A DNA stretch of 12,299 nt from NCBI GenBank assembly GCA_023410155.1, contig JAEYQF010000373.1:1-12299 (forward strand), read 5' to 3'. Below the pieces are notes generated by a model. That model worked only from the letters and a program-made list of their open reading frames with translations. It ran no database searches and was not told the DNA's origin. Below, piece after piece: positions 1-6,922 of the stretch. The DNA comes from Verrucomicrobiota bacterium (GTDB lineage: Bacteria > Verrucomicrobiota > Verrucomicrobiia > Opitutales > Opitutaceae). A program made the position numbers and the translations under genes. How positions within the stretch are numbered: the first letter of the stretch is position 1; every line of letters begins with the position of its first letter.

Positions 1-1
1 C

Positions 2-142
2 GACGGCACGCCGCGCAAGTTGATGGACGTCTCGAAACTCTCCGCCCTCGGCTGGAAGGCGAAAATCGGCCTGCGCGCGGGTGTGAAGATGGCTTACGAG
101 TCATTCCTCCACGAATCAGCCGCCGGCACGTTGCGCGGATGA
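2..142 (+). CDS. fcl: GDP-L-fucose synthase, 3' end only (partial)
   Basis: Only the last 46 codons and the TGA stop are in the window; the 5' part lies off the left edge. The visible residues begin DGTPRKLMDVSKL and continue with ALGWKAKIGL, then a short helix containing Y-x-x-F. This is the typical C-terminus of GDP-L-fucose synthase (GDP-4-keto-6-deoxymannose 3,5-epimerase-reductase), an extended SDR enzyme. It makes GDP-L-fucose from the GMD product for envelope or exopolysaccharide fucosylation in the cytoplasm. The catalytic Ser-Tyr-Lys residues are not visible, so activity cannot be judged. A neighbouring gmd gene would be expected to the left but cannot be seen. The next gene, tatC, follows on the same strand after about 48 nt, so co-transcription is possible without an obvious functional link. 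The family call rests on the short tail alone; another nucleotide-sugar epimerase is less likely. Confidence 0.8.
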   Translation, partial: DGTPRKLMDVSKLSALGWKAKIGLRAGVKMAYESFLHESAAGTLRG

Positions 143-190
143 TTTTTGTGGCGCGGGGCGGCGGCGGTTCCGATGCTCGGCGCTGAGCGC

Positions 191-1168
191 ATGAGCGAAC
201 CCGTCGACACGAACACCGAGGAAGAGGCCGGACCGAGAAAGTCCTTCTGGGAGCACCTGGGCGACCTGCGCACGGCGCTGCTGCGCTCGTCCGTCGTGGT
301 CGGCGTGATGCTGATCGCCTGCCTTTTGATGGGAGATCGGCTGATCGCCGTGCTCGAGTATCCCGTCCGCAAGATCGACCTTTTCCAAACGCCCACACCC
401 ACGATCGCGTTTCGCGTGGGCACAGCGGAGATGGGACCTTTTAAACTCACTCCGGAGCAACTCGCCACGCTCCCGCCCGATGGCGGACCGCAGTATGTGT
501 TCGAGATGGGGATCGGTCAGGTGGGCGAGCAACAGGTGCCGACGTTGAAATTGCTGCCGCCGGATCCCAACGCCACCAGCCTGCGGATCAGGCTGCTCAA
601 CTTGAGTCCGGCCGAGGCGTTCTTCGTGGTTTTTCGCGTGGCGATTTATGGCGCGATCATTCTCTCGTCGCCGGCGTGGTTGTATTTCCTTGGGCAGTTT
701 TTCCTGCCTGCGCTGCACGTGACGGAGAAGCGTGCACTGTTCGCTTGGATGGGCTGGGGCACGCTCCTGTTCTTCGCGGGCGTGGCGATGACCTATTTCG
801 GCCTGCTGCCGATCGCGCTGAGAGCTTCGGTGGAATATTCCAACTTACTCGGCTTCGAGGCGCACGACTGGCGCGCGAATGAATACATCAATTTTGTCAC
901 CAAGTTCATGCTCGGCATGGGTATCGGTTTCCAGTTTCCGATCGTGGTGCTGTTGCTGGTGAAGATGGGGCTCGTGACCTATCGGGATTTGATGCGTTAT
1001 CGCCGGCACGTGATCGTGTTCTGTCTCATCGCGGGTGCGCTCCTGACCACTCCCGAGGTGATCACGCAGGTGGCCATGGCCGTGCCGCTCTACATCCTCT
1101 ACGAGGTCAGCATCTGCATCGCTTGGTATTGGGAGTGGAAAAAGCGTCGGGCCGGCGAGTTGAGCTGA
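191..1168 (+). CDS. tatC: Sec-independent (twin-arginine) protein translocase subunit TatC with enlarged first periplasmic loop
   Basis: TatC is the inner-membrane receptor of the twin-arginine translocation pathway, which exports folded proteins with RR signal peptides together with TatA/TatB. The 325-aa product has the family layout. The cytoplasmic N-terminus carries WEHLGDLRTALL (20-31), matching the conserved HL-x-E/D-LR segment. Six hydrophobic segments lie near 32-49, 146-168, 185-205, 236-259, 273-287 and 291-314. VTEKR (177-181) carries the conserved Glu, and LLTTPEVITQ (284-293) matches the family LTPPDVxSQ motif. The usual length is about 250 aa. The excess lies in the loop between helices 1 and 2 (about residues 55-140), which carries roughly 60-70 extra residues. 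Q248 in GFQFP replaces the Glu found there in E. coli. ATG 191 was chosen because TatC homology starts soon after it; TTG 146 and ATG 173 are in-frame alternatives. No good Shine-Dalgarno is seen. No tatA/tatB is in the window. Confidence 0.93.
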   Translation: MSEPVDTNTEEEAGPRKSFWEHLGDLRTALLRSSVVVGVMLIACLLMGDRLIAVLEYPVRKIDLFQTPTPTIAFRVGTAEMGPFKLTPEQLATLPPDGGPQYVFEMGIGQVGEQQVPTLKLLPPDPNATSLRIRLLNLSPAEAFFVVFRVAIYGAIILSSPAWLYFLGQFFLPALHVTEKRALFAWMGWGTLLFFAGVAMTYFGLLPIALRASVEYSNLLGFEAHDWRANEYINFVTKFMLGMGIGFQFPIVVLLLVKMGLVTYRDLMRYRRHVIVFCLIAGALLTTPEVITQVAMAVPLYILYEVSICIAWYWEWKKRRAGELS

Positions 1169-1176
1169 GCGGAGGT

Positions 1177-1194
1177 GGCGCCGCGCAAGGCGCC
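1177..1194 (+). terminator. GC stem-loop after tatC (weak terminator candidate)
   Basis: Nine bases after the tatC stop, GGCGCC (1177-1182) and GGCGCC (1189-1194) flank the 6-nt loop GCGCAA and can form a six-pair GC hairpin. No T-run follows, so it is not a canonical rho-independent terminator. It may be an attenuating or mRNA-stabilising structure, or chance in GC-rich DNA. Nothing else convincing was found in the 166 bp between tatC and the next gene (1169-1334). Confidence 0.25.
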
Positions 1195-1334
1195 GGACTG
1201 ACCTCGTTGGCCTGGGTGAAGAGCAGCTGAGTGCGGCGCGCGGGAGATACGGAGCGCAAACACCCACCGAACGGCTGCGGGCTGGCGCTTAAGTTTGGCG
1301 AGGCCGTGCCGTTTGAATCTTGGTTTCACCGACG

Positions 1335-4082
1335 ATGTCCGACCCAACCACAGGTGCGGGAGATTCCGCGCAGCCATCCGGGATCGCGCCGTCTCCAGTC
1401 GGCGTCGCCGGCTCGCGTGCGCCATCGCGACATAAGCTCGGGACCGGACAACGCTGGCGCGAGTTCGCGATTGGCGAGGCACTCGATGCGGGCGGCATGA
1501 TTTTTCGCGCCGAGAATGTTTCCTCGATGGAGGAGGTGATCCTGCGGGCGAGCCCGATCACCGAAGCCACGGAGTGGCGTCGCGGAGCCTGGGAGCGACT
1601 CGCTGCGATGACGGACAAAGCCGTCGTGGCGTGCCTGGAGGCCTTCGAGGAGGAAGGCTGGCGCTACGAAAGCTCCGCCGTGCCGGACGGGATGACCTTG
1701 GGGGCGTGGATGTCGAGCCACCAGGGCGGCGGCGACGATGTCGAAGAAGTGGTGCGGCAACTCGCGCCGACGCTCGCAGCGATGCACCGCGAAGGTGTCG
1801 TGCACCTGAATCTCCGACCTGATACGATCTTCGTGCGCGAATCTGCGCGCGGGCTCGAGTTTCTCCTCGCTGGATTCGAGTCGGCGACCCTTTACACGCA
1901 ACCGCGGCTGGCGCCCGCGGAGGTCGATCCGTTCTACGCCCCGCCGGAGGCTGCGGGCCTCACGCACCATCAGCCCGGCTCGCGGCTGTGTGCGTGGGAT
2001 TGGTGGTCGATCGGCCGAATCCTGCAGGAATACGTGTTGGGGCAGCACATCCTCGGGTTGATTCTCGTGCGCGACGTCACGCGGAAGACTCCTGAACTGC
2101 GGGACAAGGCCGAACAGCTGCTGCTCGAACGGATGCCCCAGGGATTTCGCGCGGGAGCGGTGGAGGAGATGCCGGACTTGCCGCCAGCAACCATGACGCT
2201 GTTGCGCGGGTTGCTCTCGAGTTCGGCAGAGGCGCGCTGGGGCTGGGATGCGGTGCAGCGCTGGCTCAACCACGAGAGCGTGCGCGAGCACTACGATCTG
2301 CCCCGGACGGCGCGTTTGTGGTCGTGGAAGGGTCGCGGTTTCACGCTCCAGGAAGCCGTGGAGTTTTTCACCACGGAGGAGCATTGGGAGGAGGGTGAAT
2401 ACAACCTCTTCACCGTCGAGGATCCCGAGACACTTGCCTACTTCCTGGCGGATACGCCACGGCACCGCGACGAATGGGAGCGCCTGAAGGCCGCGCTTGA
2501 ACTCGCGGAGCTGCCCGTGTGGGAAAACGTGCAACCCGCAGCGCAACGTCCGGCCATCGCCGCCGCGGGCTGGCTCGCGCTGGCGGGCATCACGGGTGCG
2601 CCGACCCAGTTGCGCGTGCGTGGACGAATGATCGACGCAGCGGGTGTCATGCATTGGCTCGGTGACCCGACCGCGATGGACGCCGCCGCGATCGTCAACG
2701 GTCTGCTCGCCCCCCCGTTCGTGAAGTTCATCGAGCCGCTCGATGCGGCGGCCGGTCGTGTGCTCACGACGCTCTCCGAGACGGGCCGACAAGCCGTGCA
2801 CGTGTGCATCGAGCATGGCTGGCTGGATCCGCACGACAGCGATCGCCATGCGCGGCTGTTGATGTTGACCCTTCAACCCGCGAAACAACTCGCGGAAATG
2901 CTGGCGCGGCTCCGGTCATTTTACGCGACCAGTCGCGATACGTTCCTGGCGCGCCTGCTCGGCAGCGAGGAGCTCGAATCATGGGAGCAGGTCGTGCTCG
3001 CCTACACGGGGGAGTCGGCTCATCGCCATCAGTTTGTCTCGCACTCGGAGTGGACCCGCGAGCGTCTCGCCGAGCACTCCGCGGCAGCCCGCCAGCTCAC
3101 GCGCGTGTTGTTCTGGCGACGGTTGCAACGCTTTCTCCGCGTCGTGTCGCCCGGTGGCCGGCCGTATCTGGCCTTTGCGGCGGGCATCGCAGTGTTGGCG
3201 ATCCTTGTCGGCGTTCTCGCACGATCGTTTGTCGCGGGCGGCTTGAGTGTCGTGGTGCTCGCGGGAACGGCGGCGGCGGCGCTGGGGTGGTTGCGCCGAA
3301 CCCTCGGCCACGTCGATGCCGAAGCAGGCCCTTGGCAATGGCGCGACAAAGTGGGACGGTGCGCTCTCGAACTGCAGCGCTTCCCGGGTTTCGAGCACGT
3401 CGCCACGCCTGAGCTGGAGGTGCGGTTGGATACGACACGCGGGGAGGTCCGCCGACTCAGCGGAGCGAGCGCCTTGCCTGCAGGCTTGGCCGATCCGCCA
3501 TGGTGGCAGCTGGGTCTGATCGTGAGCTGCGGAGTGCTCCTGTGCATAGCGGCGGCCTGGCTCCATGTCGGCCGTGACGACGATGCTTGGATCGATGAGA
3601 TCGCGGCCAACTCAGCCGAGATCACAACTTCCGCTGAGGCCGAGCCGGCGGATCCGACACCCGAGGAGCTCGTTGCATCGGGTGTTTATGAAGTAGTCGA
3701 CGACGGATTCGGGCGCGGCCTGCGCGGGCCCCTTCGTGCCTGGACGCTGCATGCGCCCGACGTCGTGGCCCCGCTCGCGGTGAAGGCCCACGCACCGGCC
3801 TCTGCCGAGCAGGCGGCGTTCGCACTCGTGAGTGCGACCCTTACGCTCCAGCCCTACGCGAGGAAAGCCGTGCAAGTCTTGCTGGCGATCCGGGTGCCGA
3901 CGACGCGCGGTTTCGGCGTCATGATTTTCAATACCCGAGATCGTGTGCTCGTGAGTCGCGAGGTCATCCTCACAGCCGCTCCACTCGAGCACGAAACGTG
4001 GTATCAACTGGGACCGCGCCGGGTGCTCTTCCTGGAGCCGCCACACTCCATCGGTGAGGAAATTTCCCTTGCGCCACCGTGA
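1335..4082 (+). CDS. Membrane-anchored protein kinase-like protein, predicted pseudokinase
   Basis: The 915-aa protein has a Hanks-type kinase fold at residues 42-320. Recognisable landmarks are a degenerate glycine loop (GEALDAGG, 47-54), the catalytic-loop position HLNLRPDTI (157-165), the DFG position GFESA (180-184), the APE position YAPPEA (201-206), the subdomain IX motif DWWSIG (222-227) and a subdomain XI-like RWGWDAVQRWL (301-311). The key residues are all replaced: the ATP-binding Lys by R71, the catalytic Asp by N159, the metal-binding Asn by T164, and the Asp of DFG by G180. Phosphotransfer is therefore unlikely and a scaffold or allosteric role is inferred. Residues 322-605 are an unrecognised, largely helical region. 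Hydrophobic segments at about 611-629, 633-651 and 725-743 anchor it. An Ala/Glu/Pro-rich linker and a compact C-terminal domain (about 775-915) follow, probably periplasmic. ATG 1335 was preferred to TTG 1320. Neither has a Shine-Dalgarno. prfB starts 26 nt downstream. Confidence 0.8.
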   Translation: MSDPTTGAGDSAQPSGIAPSPVGVAGSRAPSRHKLGTGQRWREFAIGEALDAGGMIFRAENVSSMEEVILRASPITEATEWRRGAWERLAAMTDKAVVACLEAFEEEGWRYESSAVPDGMTLGAWMSSHQGGGDDVEEVVRQLAPTLAAMHREGVVHLNLRPDTIFVRESARGLEFLLAGFESATLYTQPRLAPAEVDPFYAPPEAAGLTHHQPGSRLCAWDWWSIGRILQEYVLGQHILGLILVRDVTRKTPELRDKAEQLLLERMPQGFRAGAVEEMPDLPPATMTLLRGLLSSSAEARWGWDAVQRWLNHESVREHYDLPRTARLWSWKGRGFTLQEAVEFFTTEEHWEEGEYNLFTVEDPETLAYFLADTPRHRDEWERLKAALELAELPVWENVQPAAQRPAIAAAGWLALAGITGAPTQLRVRGRMIDAAGVMHWLGDPTAMDAAAIVNGLLAPPFVKFIEPLDAAAGRVLTTLSETGRQAVHVCIEHGWLDPHDSDRHARLLMLTLQPAKQLAEMLARLRSFYATSRDTFLARLLGSEELESWEQVVLAYTGESAHRHQFVSHSEWTRERLAEHSAAARQLTRVLFWRRLQRFLRVVSPGGRPYLAFAAGIAVLAILVGVLARSFVAGGLSVVVLAGTAAAALGWLRRTLGHVDAEAGPWQWRDKVGRCALELQRFPGFEHVATPELEVRLDTTRGEVRRLSGASALPAGLADPPWWQLGLIVSCGVLLCIAAAWLHVGRDDDAWIDEIAANSAEITTSAEAEPADPTPEELVASGVYEVVDDGFGRGLRGPLRAWTLHAPDVVAPLAVKAHAPASAEQAAFALVSATLTLQPYARKAVQVLLAIRVPTTRGFGVMIFNTRDRVLVSREVILTAAPLEHETWYQLGPRRVLFLEPPHSIGEEISLAPP

Positions 4083-4108
4083 GGTCTTTGGGGTCATGAG
4101 CGTTCATC

Positions 4109-5252
4109 ATGATCGCACCCGAGACCTTCGACCACATCGAGAACATCAAGAAGCGAGCCGGACACCTGTGGAGGTTTCTTTGACTGCGAACAAAAGCAGC
4201 GCGAGATAGAGTCCATGGAGGCCGAGATGGGCGCTCCGACATTTTGGGATAACAACGAGCGCGCCCAGAAGCACATCGGCAAGCTCAACGGCCTCAAGAA
4301 AACCATTCTCCCCGTCATCGCGTTCCAGAAGCGCGTCGACGATCTCCCCGTCATGGTCGAGCTCGTCGAGGCCGCCGACGGTGCCGAGCAGGAGATGTAT
4401 GCCAAGGAGCTCGATGAGCAGGTCGTCGCGATGGTGACCGAGCTCGATCAACTCGAGATCGCGTCGTTCCTCACCGGCCAGTTCGACAAGAACAACGCCA
4501 TCTTCTCCATCCAGGCCGGCGCGGGCGGCACCGAGTCCAACGACTGGGCCGATATGCTCTTCCGCATGTATACGCGCTGGGCGGAGCGTCGCGGTTTCAC
4601 CTACGAACTTCAGGACGTGCAGCCGGGTGACCAGGCGGGTATCAGCAAGGCCACCATCCTCATCAAAGGCGAAAACGCCTACGGTTATGCCAAGGCCGAG
4701 CGCGGCGTGCACCGACTCGTGCGCATCAGTCCGTTCGACGCCAATAAGCGCCGCCACACCTCGTTCTGCGCCGTGGATGTCGTGGCCGAGATCACCGAGG
4801 ACATCGACGTCGAGATCAACGAGAACGATCTTCGCATCGACGTCTACCGCTCCTCCGGCAAAGGCGGTCAGGGAGTCAACACCACCGACTCCGCCGTGCG
4901 CATCACGCACCTCCCGAGCGGGATTGTCGTTGTCTGCCAAAACGAGCGCTCGCAGCTCAAGAACAAGGCCGCCGCGATGAACGTCTTGAAAGCCCGCCTG
5001 TATGAGAAAAAGCAGGACGAGCAGCGCGCCGAGATGGACAAGTTCTACGGCGAAAAGGGCGAGATCGGCTGGGGCGCGCAGATCCGCAGCTATGTGTTGC
5101 AACCCTACCAGATGGTGAAGGACCTGCGCACCGGCGTGCGCACCAGCGCCACCCAGGAAGTGCTCGACGGCGACATCGACCGTTTCGTCAACGCCTGGCT
5201 CCGCGCCGGCTGCCCGCGCCACCGCAACAAGGACATCCAGATGGACGAGTGA
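4109..5252 (+). CDS. prfB: Peptide chain release factor 2, expressed through programmed +1 frameshift
   Basis: RF2 recognises UGA and UAA stop codons in the ribosomal A site and triggers peptidyl-tRNA hydrolysis. Translation starts at ATG 4109 and reads 24 codons to an in-frame TGA at 4181-4183. A +1 slip at CTT resumes at GAC 4182 and runs to the TGA at 5250-5252, giving a 380-aa protein. The stop-codon recognition motif SPF is at 207-209 and the catalytic GGQ is at 252-254. GGQ is followed by GVN rather than the HVN of E. coli RF2. Further conserved blocks are QAGAGGTESNDWADML (135-150), RRHTSF (214-219) and GWGAQIRSYVL (320-330). The length is near the usual 365 aa, with a short charged C-terminal tail of about 13 residues. 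Reading only from the internal ATG 4215 would lose the conserved N-terminal helix. No strong Shine-Dalgarno precedes ATG 4109. The frameshift gives negative feedback on RF2 synthesis. Confidence 0.96.
4170..4184 (+). promoter_or_regulatory. prfB programmed +1 ribosomal frameshift site
   Basis: The stretch GGAGG TTT CTT TGA C contains all elements of the bacterial RF2 recoding site. There is an internal Shine-Dalgarno-like GGAGG (4170-4174), a 3-nt spacer, the slippery CTT codon (4178-4180), the in-frame TGA (4181-4183) and a following C, which makes it a poorly terminating stop. The spacing equals that of the E. coli site (AGGGGG, UAU, CUU, UGA, C). Established mechanism: when RF2 is scarce the ribosome pauses at UGA, the anti-Shine-Dalgarno pairing pushes it, and P-site tRNA-Leu slips +1 onto UUU. 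When RF2 is plentiful, termination yields a 24-aa peptide. The downstream frame aligns exactly with the long RF2 frame. Confidence 0.96.
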
Positions 5253-5341
5253 GCGAGATTGCGGACCGCCGGCGGATTGCGAAATCTCCGTTGTCGCATC
5301 CCTTCGCCCGTCCGCACTCCGCGAACCGAACTCCACCCTTC

Positions 5342-6754
5342 ATGACCTACGAACAAATCCGCTCCGCGCTCGCCGCCCAGCCGTTGTTCGAGGACAAGAC
5401 CTGGCAGCTCTCACCCTCCGCGTGGGTGCTCACGCCTGAGCAACACAGCCAGCTCGAGGCGATTGGCGCGGCCTGCCTCGAGTTTCACCAGGCGCTCGAG
5501 ACACTTTATCTTCGCGCCGCGGCGGGGAAGAATCTCCTGCGCAACAAATCGCTCACGGCGCCGTGGGTCGTCGACTATCTCGATCGCGGCAAACCCGCTG
5601 CGCTCATCGAGCACGCGCGCGATCCGAAAAACCGCGGCGCGTTTCCCACGGTGCTGCGGCCGGATCTTCTGCTCACCGATGAAGGCTTCGCGCTCACTGA
5701 GCTCGACTCCGTGCCCGGCGGCATCGGTCTTACCGCGTTCCTCAATCGGCTCTATCGCGACGGCGGGCAGGCGGCCGTGATCGGGGCCGACGATGCGATG
5801 GTGAAGAACTTTCACGCCTCGCTCGCCGCGCTTCGTCCCGAGTTGCAGAATCCGCTCATCGTCATCGCCGTGAGCGACGAGGCCGCGACCTACCGGCCCG
5901 AGATGGAGTGGCTCGCGCATCAGCTCCAGCTGCTCGGCAAACGTGTCTTCTGTCTCAAACCCGAGGATATTTTCCCGCTCGGTTCGCAGCTCTGCTTCGA
6001 CGTCGAGGGCAACCCCGAGAAGATCGATATCATCTATCGCTTCTTCGAGCTGTTCGACCTCGCGAATGTCCGCACCGCGAAGTTCATCTTCGAAAGCTGG
6101 GCCGCCGGCGAAGTCGCGATTGCGCCGCCGCTGCGCCATTTCCAGGAAGAGAAACTCGCGCTCGCGCTGTTCCATCACCACCTGCTGCAGGACTACTGGC
6201 AAGAAGCGCTCAGCGGTCGCACGCTCAAACTCCTCCGCGCGCTCATTCCGCCTTCTTGGATCATGGATCCCGCTCCGCTTCCGCCCGGCGCCGTGCTCGA
6301 CGGACCGCGCATCGGCGGCCGCGCGCTCAACGACTGGCGCGACCTGGCCAATGCATCGCAAAAGGAGCGTGATCTGATCGTGAAGGTCAGCGGCTATCAT
6401 GAGACGGCGTGGGGCGCGCGGAGCGTCGTGCTCGGCAGCGATTGCTCACGTGAAGAGTGGCAGCAGGGAATCGAGCGTGCGATCGAGCTCGCGCCGGAGA
6501 ATCTGCACCTGCTGCAAACCTATCGGAAACCGAAGCGCGCTGAACATCCGCTCTACGTGCCCGCGTCTCCAGAAAGTGGAGACAACGGCTTCACGTCGGT
6601 GACACGCGCCGGTCGGCTGCGGCTGTGCCCGTATTACTTCGTGATCGGCGGCAAGGCGCAGCTCTCCGGCGCGCTCGCGACCTTCTGCCCGCCCGACAAG
6701 AAGATCATCCACGGCATGCAGGACGCCGCGCTGCTCCCGACCCGAGTCGGGTGA
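5342..6754 (+). CDS. Uncharacterised protein, probable circularly permuted ATP-grasp ligase-like
   Basis: The 470-aa soluble protein has no signal peptide or membrane helix. I do not recognise a named family member, but the order of motifs resembles circularly permuted ATP-grasp (DUF404/DUF407) and glutathionylspermidine-synthase-type proteins. An acidic strand motif ALTELDSVPGGIG lies at 117-129, IIYRFFELFD at 230-239, and an EEKLALALF segment (269-277) resembles the K-x-x-L-x-x-L part of those proteins. Then come LIPPSWIM (301-308), a candidate ATP-grasp Lys strand LIVKVSGYHETAWGAR (345-360) and CPYYFVIGG (429-437). If correct, it would join a carboxylate to an amine or amino acid using ATP; substrates are unknown. 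ATG 5342 was chosen because the protein-like sequence begins there. A GTG at 5249 overlaps the prfB stop but would add an Arg/Pro-rich non-protein-like stretch. The 89-nt gap and same strand suggest co-transcription with prfB. Its last codons lie in a repeat block. Confidence 0.6.
   Translation: MTYEQIRSALAAQPLFEDKTWQLSPSAWVLTPEQHSQLEAIGAACLEFHQALETLYLRAAAGKNLLRNKSLTAPWVVDYLDRGKPAALIEHARDPKNRGAFPTVLRPDLLLTDEGFALTELDSVPGGIGLTAFLNRLYRDGGQAAVIGADDAMVKNFHASLAALRPELQNPLIVIAVSDEAATYRPEMEWLAHQLQLLGKRVFCLKPEDIFPLGSQLCFDVEGNPEKIDIIYRFFELFDLANVRTAKFIFESWAAGEVAIAPPLRHFQEEKLALALFHHHLLQDYWQEALSGRTLKLLRALIPPSWIMDPAPLPPGAVLDGPRIGGRALNDWRDLANASQKERDLIVKVSGYHETAWGARSVVLGSDCSREEWQQGIERAIELAPENLHLLQTYRKPKRAEHPLYVPASPESGDNGFTSVTRAGRLRLCPYYFVIGGKAQLSGALATFCPPDKKIIHGMQDAALLPTRVG
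6736..6751. other. Inverted repeat at the 3' end of the ATP-grasp-like gene
   Basis: CCCGAC (6736-6741) and GTCGGG (6746-6751) form a perfect six-pair stem around the loop CCGA, just before and touching the TGA stop at 6752-6754. No T-run follows, so it is not a standard terminator. The right arm could alternatively pair with the CCCGAC at 6763-6768. It is part of the 22-bp repeat block described next. Confidence 0.45.
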
Positions 6755-6848
6755 GAGTGTGTCCCGACTCGTGCCAAAGTCCGTCCCGGGTCGAGCCAAG
6801 GTGCGGACCCGGCCGGGAGGAAGTGCGTCTCGAATCGCGACGAAGGAC
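6739..6848. repeat. Degenerate 22-bp tandem repeat array, about five units
   Basis: Five consecutive 22-nt units can be laid head to tail at 6739-6760, 6761-6782, 6783-6804, 6805-6826 and 6827-6848. The two central units are the clearest: they share GTCCCG at their start, TCG near the middle and GCCAA afterwards, matching at 17 of 22 positions by eye. The outer units match the second central unit at only about 13-14 of 22, so the array is strongly decayed. The first unit covers the stop codon of the ATP-grasp-like gene, which suggests that repeat expansion rewrote the C-terminal codons. CCGGGTC (6786-6792) and GACCCGG (6806-6812) can form a seven-pair stem, so transcripts would be highly structured. 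No coding capacity is apparent. Confidence 0.5.
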
Positions 6849-6867
6849 GGCTGGTTTGATCGATCGG

Positions 6868-6899
6868 AAAAAAGAAAGCCCGCTGAGGACAGCGGGCTT
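6868..6899 (-). terminator. Rho-independent terminator for the lactonase/MFS transcription unit
   Basis: A perfect nine-pair stem is formed by AAGCCCGCT (6876-6884) and AGCGGGCTT (6891-6899) around a six-base loop. Read on the - strand, the hairpin is followed by a T-rich tract (the A-rich stretch 6868-6877 on the + strand). It starts about 23 nt after the lactonase stop codon. This is a canonical intrinsic terminator for leftward transcription. On the + strand no T-run follows, so it should not efficiently stop the ATP-grasp-side transcript, although the hairpin could protect its 3' end. Confidence 0.88.
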
Positions 6900-6922
6900 C
6901 ACCTGACGCACGGACAGTCGGC

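Noticed and set aside
2707..2716. Run of C residues in the kinase-like gene as a possible frameshift site
   Set aside because: The frame continues unbroken with consistent coding on both sides; no alternative frame product is evident.
1326..2888. A 520-codon antisense open frame inside the kinase-like gene
   Set aside because: The translation is Arg/His-rich with no recognisable motif; the sense strand carries kinase-fold motifs and consistent coding.
4096..4209. A short ORF starting at ATG 4096 upstream of and overlapping the start of prfB
   Set aside because: It is out of frame with RF2, has no adequately spaced Shine-Dalgarno and encodes a non-protein-like sequence. ATG 4109 gives the conserved RF2 N-terminus and the correct frameshift phase.
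4146..5336. A 396-codon antisense open frame over prfB
   Set aside because: It mirrors the highly conserved release-factor sequence, and has low-complexity Leu/Val/His/Asp content and no motif.
5249..5341. N-terminal extension of the ATP-grasp-like protein from GTG 5249, overlapping the prfB stop
   Set aside because: The extra 31 residues are Arg/Pro/Ser-rich and look like translated spacer; the overlap is tempting for coupling but unsupported.
5411..6400. A 329-codon antisense open frame over the ATP-grasp-like gene
   Set aside because: Charged, repetitive composition and no domain; explained by codon bias of the sense gene.
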